From Enterococcus rivorum (GTDB lineage: Bacteria > Bacillota > Bacilli > Lactobacillales > Enterococcaceae): a DNA stretch of 64,000 bases. A program made the position numbers and the translations under genes. The notes below the pieces were generated by a model. The model did no database searches, was not told the origin of the DNA, and was given only the letters and a program-made list of their open reading frames with translations. The stretch is from positions 124,001 through 188,000 of the forward strand of contig NZ_MIEK01000001.1 of the NCBI RefSeq assembly GCF_001742285.1. The letters run 5' to 3'. Positions 8,474 to 16,673 of this stretch are shown here, one piece after another (position 1 is the first letter of the stretch; every line of letters begins with the position of its first letter).

Positions 8474-9592
8474 CTATTCTTTTTTAGGAGAATGTTGTAC
8501 AAGTGCTAAAACTAACTGAACAGCTTTTTCCATCTCAGCTACTGGAATGCATTCATCAATCGTGTGAATCTTATCATATCCAATGGAAACATTGGTTACT
8601 CGCTTGCCTTTTGCATTAAACACATTAGCATCACTACCCCCACCGCTAACTTCCGATTGATAGTCTCGACCGATTGTTCCAACAGCTTCTTTGAGAAGTG
8701 TAATCACTGGTTCATCCTCCAGTAATCGGAAGCCAGTTGCTTTCAACTCTACATTAATTTCTACTGTTCCTCCGAATTTTTCAGCAGCGGTTGTAAAAGC
8801 TTGTTTCATTTCTTCAATTAATTGATCGGCTTTTGCTTTGGAAATCGAGCGAACTTCTCCTTTTAAATTCAAGTGATCCATTACTACGTTGGTTGCATCT
8901 CCACCATGAATTTGCCCGATATTAGCCGTTGTTTCTTCATCTAAGCGTCCTGTTTTAATGTCCTTCAAAGCTTCTGCCAAAATATGAACGGTAGAGATGC
9001 CTTTTTCAGGTTCTAGTCCAGCATGTGCTGCTTTACCGTGAATTACTACTTCATACATATACAAAGTTGGACTAGCCACAATCGATTTCCCAACAGGCCC
9101 ACCATTATCTAGTACATAGCCAATATCAGATTCCAATAAATGAATGTCTAAAGCTTCCGCCCCAATCAAACCGATTTCTTCTCCCGGTGATAAAACAAAC
9201 TCTAAAATACCTGTTTCAATTCCTTCTTCCAATATTCGTTGAATACTTTCAACCATAATGGCAATTCCCGCTTTGTCATCTGCAGCCAAAATTGTTTCTC
9301 CTTTTGAATACAGAATTCCCTCACGTTCCTCAACCTCAATTCCAATTCCCGGAGTGACTGTATCGGTGTGACAAGAGAAAAATAGTGGTTTAACCTCTTT
9401 TGTTCCATAAAGCGTGGCAATAATATTATTTCCACCTAATCCAGTTTGTTTCTTACTTTGATCTTCCGTCACTTCCAGTCCTAGTGATTCAAAGACTTGA
9501 ATCAAATGTTCATGTACCTTCCCTTCATTTTTCGAAACAGAATCAATCCCAACAATCGTCGAAAATGTTTCAACTAATCGATTTCGTCCCAT
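8474..9592 (-). CDS. M20 family metallopeptidase, peptidase T-like
   Basis: About 372 residues. It has metal-binding and catalytic motifs of M20 exopeptidases: HTDTVTPG (zinc ligand His and nearby Asp), ADDKAGI (bridging Asp) and GEEIGLIGA (catalytic Glu pair). A dimerisation/lid region follows (about 180-290, GKAAHAGLEPEKG). Sequence order matches the PepT-like YqjE group, which probably cleaves di/tripeptides in the cytoplasm. I use the ATG at 9592 because GGGAGG lies upstream; a GTG at 9613 would put this site inside the gene. It heads a likely three-gene unit with a YitT protein and a transporter-like protein. Confidence 0.88.
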   Translation of the reverse strand: MGRNRLVETFSTIVGIDSVSKNEGKVHEHLIQVFESLGLEVTEDQSKKQTGLGGNNIIATLYGTKEVKPLFFSCHTDTVTPGIGIEVEEREGILYSKGETILAADDKAGIAIMVESIQRILEEGIETGILEFVLSPGEEIGLIGAEALDIHLLESDIGYVLDNGGPVGKSIVASPTLYMYEVVIHGKAAHAGLEPEKGISTVHILAEALKDIKTGRLDEETTANIGQIHGGDATNVVMDHLNLKGEVRSISKAKADQLIEEMKQAFTTAAEKFGGTVEINVELKATGFRLLEDEPVITLLKEAVGTIGRDYQSEVSGGGSDANVFNAKGKRVTNVSIGYDKIHTIDECIPVAEMEKAVQLVLALVQHSPKKE

Positions 9593-9795
9593 ACTAAAAA
9601 CCTCCCTTTTCACTTGATACTTCTATTTTAGGTGCATTTTAATAATACATCGCCTAATTCGTTTGGCTATTTTTTTCATCCCTACCAAATTTTTCTTTCA
9701 TTACACACTTTTTTTAAATGAATTTTTCTTAGTACAATGTCTACTAAAAACATTTTTTCCTTATTTACTAAAAATTTGTTTTTTCAAATAAAAAA

Positions 9796-9821
9796 CCAAC
9801 AATAGATACTCCTATTGCCGG
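9796..9821 (-). terminator. Terminator after the Mga-type pair
   Basis: A 10-bp stem with two G-U pairs (9796-9805 with 9812-9821) and a 6-base loop. On the minus strand it is followed by TTTTTTATTTG. It begins immediately after the stop codon of the 9823-11355 gene. Confidence 0.7.
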
Positions 9822-9822
9822 T

Positions 9823-11355
9823 TTAGTTCGCTTCGTCTTCCTTTGGTAAATAGAAAACGGCTCGAGCCTTTTCAATTAAAATATCCGTTAAAACTTGCTT
9901 GATTTCGTTTAAATCTCTAGGAGTTGGTTCTTCATTCCAAATAACTGTCGAACAATCCTGATAAAATTCTGCTGTTTCATAAAAATCGTCTGAAATGATT
10001 AAATCAGTCTTTGGTTCCTTTTCTCCACTAATACAAATAGGTTCTGACCAAACCGAGGCTAATATTTTTTTATAGTAATTCAAGTGGTTTTTCCCCATTT
10101 TAGAAAAAATGGTTAAGTGAATTTCAGGAAGATGCTGATCGATTTTTAACAAATCACTAAAAATAAGCTTATATTGTTGCTTTAATTTTTTTTCATTTTT
10201 GTAGATATCATATAATTGCTGATTCTTTTTCAGTTCTTTTAATAAGTTCTCAAAAAACGTATCAAAAAAGAGATCCACGGATTCATTTAAATGGCTAAAA
10301 TTTGATTGACCGACTTCTTTTGTTTCAGGAAAAAAATAACTTTGTAAATGGATATTTATAAGATTTAAATACAGACTATCGTATTCTTTGATAGAAAGCT
10401 CCACGCTTGTCCATTTCTCTAATTGATCGATAAAATAGACTGTTGAGTCAGTAATCTTTCCACCAAGAAAAGCATCAATCAATTGAAACCGTTTCGCTCC
10501 CATTCGTTCCTGGAAATTAGGTCGATATTCAAAAGCATACGCAATCAAGTAAATAAAAGCAACTTCGTTTTGTAATCCTTCTACGTCAGTTTCAGTAGGT
10601 GCAAATTTACTTAAAAATTCTAGAATATCATCGTAAAGTAACAGATCAACTTTTTTTAAGATTTTAATATTAGCGATTTCTTCCTTGAGAAAATGACCTT
10701 GAGTAATCCGCTGAGCCAGTACACCAAACCAAACAGCATAATATTCTTTCATTACAAGATCTAGTGAATGTCCTTGGATTTTTTCAATCAACTGAATAAA
10801 CTGCTCTGTTTCTTCTTTGCTAACCGAAAAAGACCATTCATAGTAGTCATAACATTTCCAAAAAAGGGTTAGGTAAAAATAGCGAATATTCATTTCTGTT
10901 CCACTTAATTCAAAATTAGCAGAAAAATCCCATTCTAACTGAAATTGCTGCAAATACTCTTCCAATGCATTCACTTTTCTATACACAATTGTTGTGCTAA
11001 GAAAATTTTTAGATGAAAAGGTGCGAATATCAGTAAATTGAGTATTAAAAATATCTAAAAGTAATTTCATTGCTAAACTGGATTTCATATAATATTTTTT
11101 TAGCATTTTTGTTGAAAAACTCGAATGCTTTTCAAAATAAACCGCTCTTTGAGGTGTGTTTAAGCGAATGATATGAGATTTCGAATCAATTTCTTCTAAA
11201 TCGTGGATTAAGGATTCAATGTTTTTATCCACCGTTACCGCTGAGGTATGGATTTTTTCCGCAATTTCTGCAATAGTAAATGAACGATTTTCAGAACTGA
11301 TCGTATGCAATACTCTTGTTTTTCTTAATTGATAGCTATCAAAAAAGATATCCAT
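9823..11355 (-). CDS. Mga-type (HTH/PRD-like) transcriptional regulator
   Basis: About 510 residues. Two N-terminal winged helix-turn-helix segments (about 10-60 with FTIAEIAEKIHTSAVTVDKN; and about 95-145) are followed by a long helical PRD-like middle. A small C-terminal alpha/beta domain resembling a PTS IIB fold ends in VIWNEEPTPRDLNEI. This layout is that of Mga/AtxA virulence activators of streptococci, enterococci and bacilli. The ATG at 11355 is chosen because AGGAG lies 8 bases before it. It follows a homologous gene with a gap of 31 bp, so the two are probably co-transcribed. The target is unknown; the neighbouring chitinase locus is a candidate. Confidence 0.85.
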   Translation of the reverse strand: MDIFFDSYQLRKTRVLHTISSENRSFTIAEIAEKIHTSAVTVDKNIESLIHDLEEIDSKSHIIRLNTPQRAVYFEKHSSFSTKMLKKYYMKSSLAMKLLLDIFNTQFTDIRTFSSKNFLSTTIVYRKVNALEEYLQQFQLEWDFSANFELSGTEMNIRYFYLTLFWKCYDYYEWSFSVSKEETEQFIQLIEKIQGHSLDLVMKEYYAVWFGVLAQRITQGHFLKEEIANIKILKKVDLLLYDDILEFLSKFAPTETDVEGLQNEVAFIYLIAYAFEYRPNFQERMGAKRFQLIDAFLGGKITDSTVYFIDQLEKWTSVELSIKEYDSLYLNLINIHLQSYFFPETKEVGQSNFSHLNESVDLFFDTFFENLLKELKKNQQLYDIYKNEKKLKQQYKLIFSDLLKIDQHLPEIHLTIFSKMGKNHLNYYKKILASVWSEPICISGEKEPKTDLIISDDFYETAEFYQDCSTVIWNEEPTPRDLNEIKQVLTDILIEKARAVFYLPKEDEAN

Positions 11356-11386
11356 TCCACACACTCCTAACATCAATGATTTCAAT

Positions 11387-12904
11387 TTAATAAAAGAGAT
11401 TGGTCAGTTTTTCAACCAGTATTTCATCAAACAACTCTTCTAATCGCTCAATATCTCTTGGGGTTGGCTCGTCGTTCCAAATCAGCTTACGTGTTTGGCA
11501 GTTTTCTATCTCATCATAGTACCGATCTGCAATTACTAGCTTCGTTTTATCGGTTATTTGCCCAGTAACATTTACATTCTCATACCAAGTTCGTCTGATA
11601 ATTCTTCTATATATTTCAAAAAAGCGATCACCATAAATAGATAACAGTGCAACATCTAAAACCGGAATATGCTGCCCAAATTCCAACAGGTTATCTAAAA
11701 AAGCCGTGTAATTTACAATTAATTCTTGCTTATGATTAAAAATTTTCCGCATTTCTTTGGATTGGTTTAACTCTTCAAATAATTTATCCATATAGCTCAA
11801 AATAAACTCTTCTAAACGATAATGTTTTCCCCACTCTTTCTTCCGATGTAGCTTACTAGCGGAGCCTTCAAAATAAAAAACCTTGTAATGCAAATTTTGA
11901 ATATTAATGTAAAAAGAATTGTATTCTGATTCGTTCAATTCTAAGGAAGAATGCCTTGAAAAGCAGTCTAGAAAATAATTAACACTTGTAACAACTAAAT
12001 TATTTGGAACTGAAGTAATAATCTTAATCCTATGAGAATTCACTCGTTCTTTGTATTTAAATTGATACTCAAAGCTAAAGCTTACAATACAAAAAAACAT
12101 AATTTCTTTTTGCAATGTTTCTTCATCAAGGTTTGCACTTTGAAGGGGCTTTGTTTTAAGAAATGCTTGCTTGATTTTGTCATAAATATAACGATCTTTT
12201 ATTTTCAGTATTTTACTCAACAAGACAGCATCGATAGTATAGCCCTTTTGTAACCGACTCACAATTGTTCCTAACCAAACATAGTAATACTCTCTATCTG
12301 AGATAGGCAAAGGACGATCTTGTAATTCTTCAATAATTTCAATCAAATAATCTAACTCTGTCTTCGGAAAATCAAAAGGCCACTCTGTCCCAAAATAAGC
12401 ATTCCAAAAGAAACTGACATAAAAATAACGAATTTGTCTTTCTTTTCCAACAAGTTTAAACTCTTCGGTAAAATCCAGTGCCAATTTAAAATCTTCCATG
12501 ATAGGATTCAACTCTGCAAATCGATTATACGCATAGGCTACACTAATATAATTCTCTTCGGCAAATGAACGCATACTAGTAAATTTCATTGTAAAAATAT
12601 CAATCATAGCTAAAAAAAATGGATTTAATTTTAAATAATAGGTTGTTAAGGTTTGGAAAGAAAAGTTTTTACTCCCAACAAACTGAACCTCTTTTCCTTC
12701 TATAGAAATTTCTAGCATTGAATGTTCTCCGGGAAATGCGCGGTCTAAATCAGTCTGCAATGCCTCTAAAGTTTTCCCAATTGTATTTCTAGAATTCTGT
12801 AACTTTTCAGCCAGCTCTCCAAACGAAAACAATCGATCTTCACTTCTTAAAATGTAAATTAATGACAATTTTCGCTCGGCAAAACGATCAAGAAAAATGT
12901 TCAT
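11387..12904 (-). CDS. Mga-type (HTH/PRD-like) transcriptional regulator, paralogue
   Basis: About 505 residues with the same layout as the next gene: two N-terminal helix-turn-helix segments (FSFGELAEKLQNSRNTIGKT), a helical middle and a C-terminal IIB-like domain ending LIWNDEPTPRDIERL. The shared WN(E/D)EPTPRD motif shows that the two are duplicates that have diverged strongly. The start at 12904 has GGAGG six bases upstream. It is the first gene of the pair. Family knowledge suggests an activator whose activity may be tuned by PTS phosphorylation, but no phosphorylation site can be assigned with certainty from sequence alone. Confidence 0.85.
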   Translation of the reverse strand: MNIFLDRFAERKLSLIYILRSEDRLFSFGELAEKLQNSRNTIGKTLEALQTDLDRAFPGEHSMLEISIEGKEVQFVGSKNFSFQTLTTYYLKLNPFFLAMIDIFTMKFTSMRSFAEENYISVAYAYNRFAELNPIMEDFKLALDFTEEFKLVGKERQIRYFYVSFFWNAYFGTEWPFDFPKTELDYLIEIIEELQDRPLPISDREYYYVWLGTIVSRLQKGYTIDAVLLSKILKIKDRYIYDKIKQAFLKTKPLQSANLDEETLQKEIMFFCIVSFSFEYQFKYKERVNSHRIKIITSVPNNLVVTSVNYFLDCFSRHSSLELNESEYNSFYINIQNLHYKVFYFEGSASKLHRKKEWGKHYRLEEFILSYMDKLFEELNQSKEMRKIFNHKQELIVNYTAFLDNLLEFGQHIPVLDVALLSIYGDRFFEIYRRIIRRTWYENVNVTGQITDKTKLVIADRYYDEIENCQTRKLIWNDEPTPRDIERLEELFDEILVEKLTNLFY

Positions 12905-13296
12905 CTCTCTTCCTCCAAACATACAAAGGTAACCCGACATATTAACCTTTTCTTTATGATAACACGATATAATTTATCAAAAAAATGTTATCCCTTAGCA
13001 CGCGACAATTCATTTGACCAACTCTTACAAATTCACTTTAAGAATAAAATAGGTCTAGAGTAACTTAGCTTTTTCATCTTTGATAGTCAACTCAAAAATA
13101 AAGAAGTTGAAACAAAACTGTTTTAGCTTTGTTTCAACCTCTGAAATTTAGTTTTACCAAACCTTTGTTTGCTAAAATAAAGCTTTTTAAAGATTGGTTC
13201 AACCTATAAAAATGTTTATACGTCTTGACTTGATAGCCTATCAGATTTTATCTAATTAGATGTAGCTTTTTCTATCTATCGTTATTTTCTTAGCAA
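12905..13296. other. Intergenic region with a divergent hairpin repeat
   Basis: This 392-bp gap holds the promoter region of the Mga-type pair and the 3' region of the chitinase gene. The hairpin repeat at 13104-13206 is annotated separately. No other coding potential is seen. Confidence 0.6.
13104..13206. repeat. Shortened copy of the dispersed hairpin repeat / chitinase terminator
   Basis: A hairpin with 11-bp arms (GTTGAAACAAA at 13106-13116, TTTGTTTCAAC at 13128-13138) resembles the hairpin at the left end of the 173-bp repeats. About 60 bp further on is GGTTCAACCT, which resembles their right end. On the minus strand the hairpin is followed by TTCTTTATTTTTG, so it can terminate the chitinase transcript. 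It is shorter and more diverged than the other two copies. Confidence 0.55.
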
Positions 13297-15861
13297 TTAT
13301 AATTTTTGCCAAGGGTTGCTACCAGATTCAGTACTGGCTGCATCATCAGGTACGTTTCCTTGTGTCCACCATTTTGCCTTATATTGGGCCCCTTTATAGG
13401 TTACTATTTCACCACCATTATAAACTTTAGTAGCTGACCACTCTTGACTGCCACTTGCTTCTTCTTTTTGAGTATTAAAGCTTCCTTTTGCTATATCTGA
13501 TACTTGCCCTAGCACACTAACTGCAGTTACCTCAATTGTATAGGCCGTATTTGCTCTAAGACCCGTAACTAATTGATTTGTCTTACTCGTGACAAAATCT
13601 ATTGTTTGACCGCCACCAGATATTTTTAGTTGATATTCTTTGATACCGGATGCGCTTTGTGAAGCGTCCCAACTAATAGTTGCTGAATCTTTTGTTACAT
13701 TTGCTATATTGACATTTTGTGGAGTCGAAGGTTTGCTCTCACTCTCAACAACAAATACTTTTCTAGTTGCAACGTTTTCTTGGTTACTGCTATTTTTGAC
13801 TGAATAAGTAAGAGGATAGGTTCCTACTTTATTCGTATCTACACTACCAGCGATTGTTATTTTGTTCGTTAGGTCACCATCCGTCTTGTCTACTGCTTTT
13901 ACACCAGCTTTTGGATCAAAGGTATCCCCTAATTTAATGGTTACATCTTGAACACCAGAGATGGTAGGCACACTAACTCCTGGTGTATCATCACCAAAAA
14001 TAGTTTGAGAAGCCAAGAGGGTATCATTGTCAAAATATTGAAGTAATTCGATTTTCTTTATATTACTAATGTTAACTTCTGCTCCACCTTTTGTAGCTAA
14101 TTTAAATTCTGCGCTTGCTCCTGGAGCAATATAGCGTCCATCATATTGCGTTGCGATATTTACATAGGTTTTACCGTCTTTTTCAGTTACTTCACCTGAT
14201 TTGTAATCTCCTTTTTCCAAAGTACTGCCATCTTTCATAGTAATCACAAATGTAGGTTTTTTTACAGTGAAATAGAATTTACTAGCAGCACCTAAAGCAA
14301 CATTTCCACTTAGGAGACTTTCCTGATTCGCAATGCTAATACCATAGCCATCTTTTCCAGAATCAGTTTTTACTACATTTGTTTTAACGTCTATTTTCAA
14401 TTGCGATTTATCTAAGGTAACTACTTCTGGAATTTTTTGATCCCCATAAAGTCCTTGCTTAATAGCGGATGATAGTTCATTTCGTTTGCCAGAACCAGTT
14501 CCATCTTTATCTTGAGAAGCCATCCAAGAAATAACTCCACCTAATTGTTTCTCCTTAACGAAAGCTGTCTTATACTGAATTGATTTTACATTATCGAAGG
14601 TAAAGAATTGTTTTGTTGATTCGCTGTATAAATAGGGCGCCTTGGCAGCATCATCCCAATATTCTTTCAAATCAGGCACTTTCTTTTTCAATTCGTCAAT
14701 TTTTCGGTAAGACCAAACGCCTCCAGCTCGTCCACCGTCACCATTTGCTAAAGGTAGTTCGTTATTTGCGCCACGACTTGGTGTTAAGTCAGCATCTTTA
14801 TTGGTTATTGCTGCATCTTGGAAAAGTCCTGGTTGCTCTGGATTGTTCCCTTTTTCTACAGTATTCCATCCTCTTGAATACATCGCTGCTCCAATGACGA
14901 TTTTGTTGGAGGGAACATTTTTAGACTGTAGATAATTAATTACTGTTTCAACTGAGTAGTTATTTGGCGCTTTTGGATTTGCATATAATGCCGTTTGGTG
15001 AGAGCTTTTTTCACTCCAAGCCCCATTCATATCGTAAGTCATCATATTCCCAAAGTCGATAATTTTGAATAGTTCTTCTACATCAATTCCTTGCTCTAAC
15101 TGAGCCGGAGTTCCTGGTAAAGCACAAGTTAACTCGTATCTTTTACTTAATTCACTTCCCTGTTTGTCTAATCCTGCTCTAAGTTCTCTCATTAACGTAA
15201 TAAAATTTTGTTTGTCGGCAGGCCCAGCATGAGGGGTACCGTCATCATTTTTATTGTCAACTTTATCAGGTTCACGTTGACTATTCGGATATTCCCAATC
15301 TACATCAACAAAATCCATACCTGTATATTTTATAAATTTTAATATATTGTTAATATAGTTTTTGCGTTTTTCAGGGTTAGCTGCAATCAATGAAAAATTA
15401 GCTGATTTAGACCAACCGCCAAGTGAAATTCCTATTTTTAAATTTTTATTTTTTGATTTAATTGCAGTAAACGCAGGAATTAATCCTGATAAAGCATTAT
15501 CCCAACCTACATCAGCATTTCCAACGGGAGCTCCGAAAGCCGCATCTTTATCTGTTAAAATCAGTTCCCCATTTGCATCCATCGCAATAAAGGCATAATT
15601 CAAATGGGTATATAAACTTGCATCAAAATTTTTAGGATAAAAGTTATCTTGTCCGCCCCAAATGGACCAATCCCCGTAATACATTACATTTCGGTATGGG
15701 ACTTGTTCTGCTTTATTCTTTATTGTTTCTTCAGCAAAAGCTTTTGTTGGCAAGCTTGCAAACATTCCTACTGCTCCCATTGCCAACGTAGAACTAGCGA
15801 TAATTGTTGCCATTGATACTGTGGCTGCTCTTCGTAAACGACTACCATTTTTTTCCTTCAT
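13297..15861 (-). CDS. Secreted GH18 chitinase with Ig-like, FnIII and CBM5/12 modules
   Basis: About 854 residues. A long signal peptide (about 1-43, ending AFAEE) precedes a GH18 barrel (about 55-470) with LGGWSKS on strand 3 and the catalytic DFVDVDWE (Glu about 190). Next come an accessory domain of unknown type (about 485-635), a bacterial Ig-like/HYR domain (about 645-712), one fibronectin III domain (about 718-805) and a C-terminal CBM5/12-like chitin-binding module (about 813-854, WSATKVYNGGEIVTYKG). It should hydrolyse chitin or GlcNAc-containing glycans outside the cell. No LPxTG anchor is seen. The ATG at 15861 has GGAGAG upstream. It is highly similar to the N-terminal half of the 19933-24165 protein. 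Confidence 0.93.
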   Translation of the reverse strand: MKEKNGSRLRRAATVSMATIIASSTLAMGAVGMFASLPTKAFAEETIKNKAEQVPYRNVMYYGDWSIWGGQDNFYPKNFDASLYTHLNYAFIAMDANGELILTDKDAAFGAPVGNADVGWDNALSGLIPAFTAIKSKNKNLKIGISLGGWSKSANFSLIAANPEKRKNYINNILKFIKYTGMDFVDVDWEYPNSQREPDKVDNKNDDGTPHAGPADKQNFITLMRELRAGLDKQGSELSKRYELTCALPGTPAQLEQGIDVEELFKIIDFGNMMTYDMNGAWSEKSSHQTALYANPKAPNNYSVETVINYLQSKNVPSNKIVIGAAMYSRGWNTVEKGNNPEQPGLFQDAAITNKDADLTPSRGANNELPLANGDGGRAGGVWSYRKIDELKKKVPDLKEYWDDAAKAPYLYSESTKQFFTFDNVKSIQYKTAFVKEKQLGGVISWMASQDKDGTGSGKRNELSSAIKQGLYGDQKIPEVVTLDKSQLKIDVKTNVVKTDSGKDGYGISIANQESLLSGNVALGAASKFYFTVKKPTFVITMKDGSTLEKGDYKSGEVTEKDGKTYVNIATQYDGRYIAPGASAEFKLATKGGAEVNISNIKKIELLQYFDNDTLLASQTIFGDDTPGVSVPTISGVQDVTIKLGDTFDPKAGVKAVDKTDGDLTNKITIAGSVDTNKVGTYPLTYSVKNSSNQENVATRKVFVVESESKPSTPQNVNIANVTKDSATISWDASQSASGIKEYQLKISGGGQTIDFVTSKTNQLVTGLRANTAYTIEVTAVSVLGQVSDIAKGSFNTQKEEASGSQEWSATKVYNGGEIVTYKGAQYKAKWWTQGNVPDDAASTESGSNPWQKL

Positions 15862-16480
15862 AAAACACACTCTCCTTCTTACTGCAATTTTTTAGATAAA
15901 TAAGTATTTCTTTATCCAAAAGAATTATAAAACGCTTTCAAAGTTTTTGCAAACTTTAAATATCGGTTTAAATAAATATAAATATATAACCAGTTTTATT
16001 AGAGAGCTCTAATTTTTTTGGTCTATCTACTTAAGTCTCTTTCAACAGAGAGCTATTTTCTTTTTTATTCCATTTGGTATGATACTGCAAAACAGAAAAA
16101 TAAGAATTTTTTAATTTTTTGAAATGAGAACTATTTTTTGCTTAGATAGCGTCAGATAACCCTACTTGCTCTTTTTACATTGCGAGGGTTGTATTGACCC
16201 TTTGATTGAGTCTGTAAAAAGCTATAGGCCAATTTTTGCTTGGACTTTATCTCTCAATATACGGTGGTCAATAGTCAGTTTTTCCAAAAAGTTCGCAAAA
16301 TATGAGTAATACTAAAAAAGCATATTCTTCCTTTTTCCTCCAATTGCTCAATCTAAGTTTCGTTAAACAATTAAACTGGCTTGAAGTAGAGTCTATTGAT
16401 TATGCATATGACTAGCAAAAATGAATATTACCTGGTTTCTTTTTCCATTTCTATCTGTTTCTTATAACGATTCAAAAAAA
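15862..16480. other. Intergenic region upstream of the chitinase
   Basis: No convincing gene. It holds the chitinase promoter region with a cre-like site (15927-15940). On the minus strand between about 16160 and 16320, two short open stretches (about 30 codons each, in different frames) might be remains of a decayed gene, but no family could be recognised. Confidence 0.5.
15927..15940 (-). promoter_or_regulatory. Putative cre (CcpA) site of the chitinase
   Basis: The minus strand reads TGAAAGCGTTTTAT, which agrees with the catabolite responsive element TGNAARCGNWWWCA except for the last two bases. It lies about 70 bp before the chitinase start. Carbon catabolite control of chitinase is common in Firmicutes, so the site is plausible but untested. 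Confidence 0.45.
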
Positions 16481-16527
16481 GAAATCAAACTAGCTGTAAG
16501 GGCTATGCCAACAGCTAATTTGATTTC
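16481..16527 (-). terminator. Terminator of the M60 protease gene
   Basis: A 17-bp stem with one G-U pair (GAAATCAAACTAGCTGT at 16481-16497 with 16511-16527). On the minus strand it is followed by TTTTTTTGAATC. It lies about 150 bp beyond the stop codon of the M60 gene. Confidence 0.8.
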
Positions 16528-16673
16528 ATTTAAGCTTCAAAAATCTCTACTATTTTCATCGTAAAAAAAGAATGAATGTAACTACTACTCTTTTATTACT
16601 AGCAATTATTTGAGATGTAGCTCTTTTATTGATATTGTTCTATTTTTGTCGATTCTTCACTAGTAATATGCGT

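Noticed and set aside
12032-12253. Small plus-strand frame inside the Mga-type gene
   Set aside because: It lies wholly antisense within a well-supported coding region and has no independent start signal.
16160-16320. Short minus-strand open stretches that could be remains of a transposase or other gene
   Set aside because: About 30 codons each in two frames, with stops between; no family motif recognised and no inverted repeats around them.
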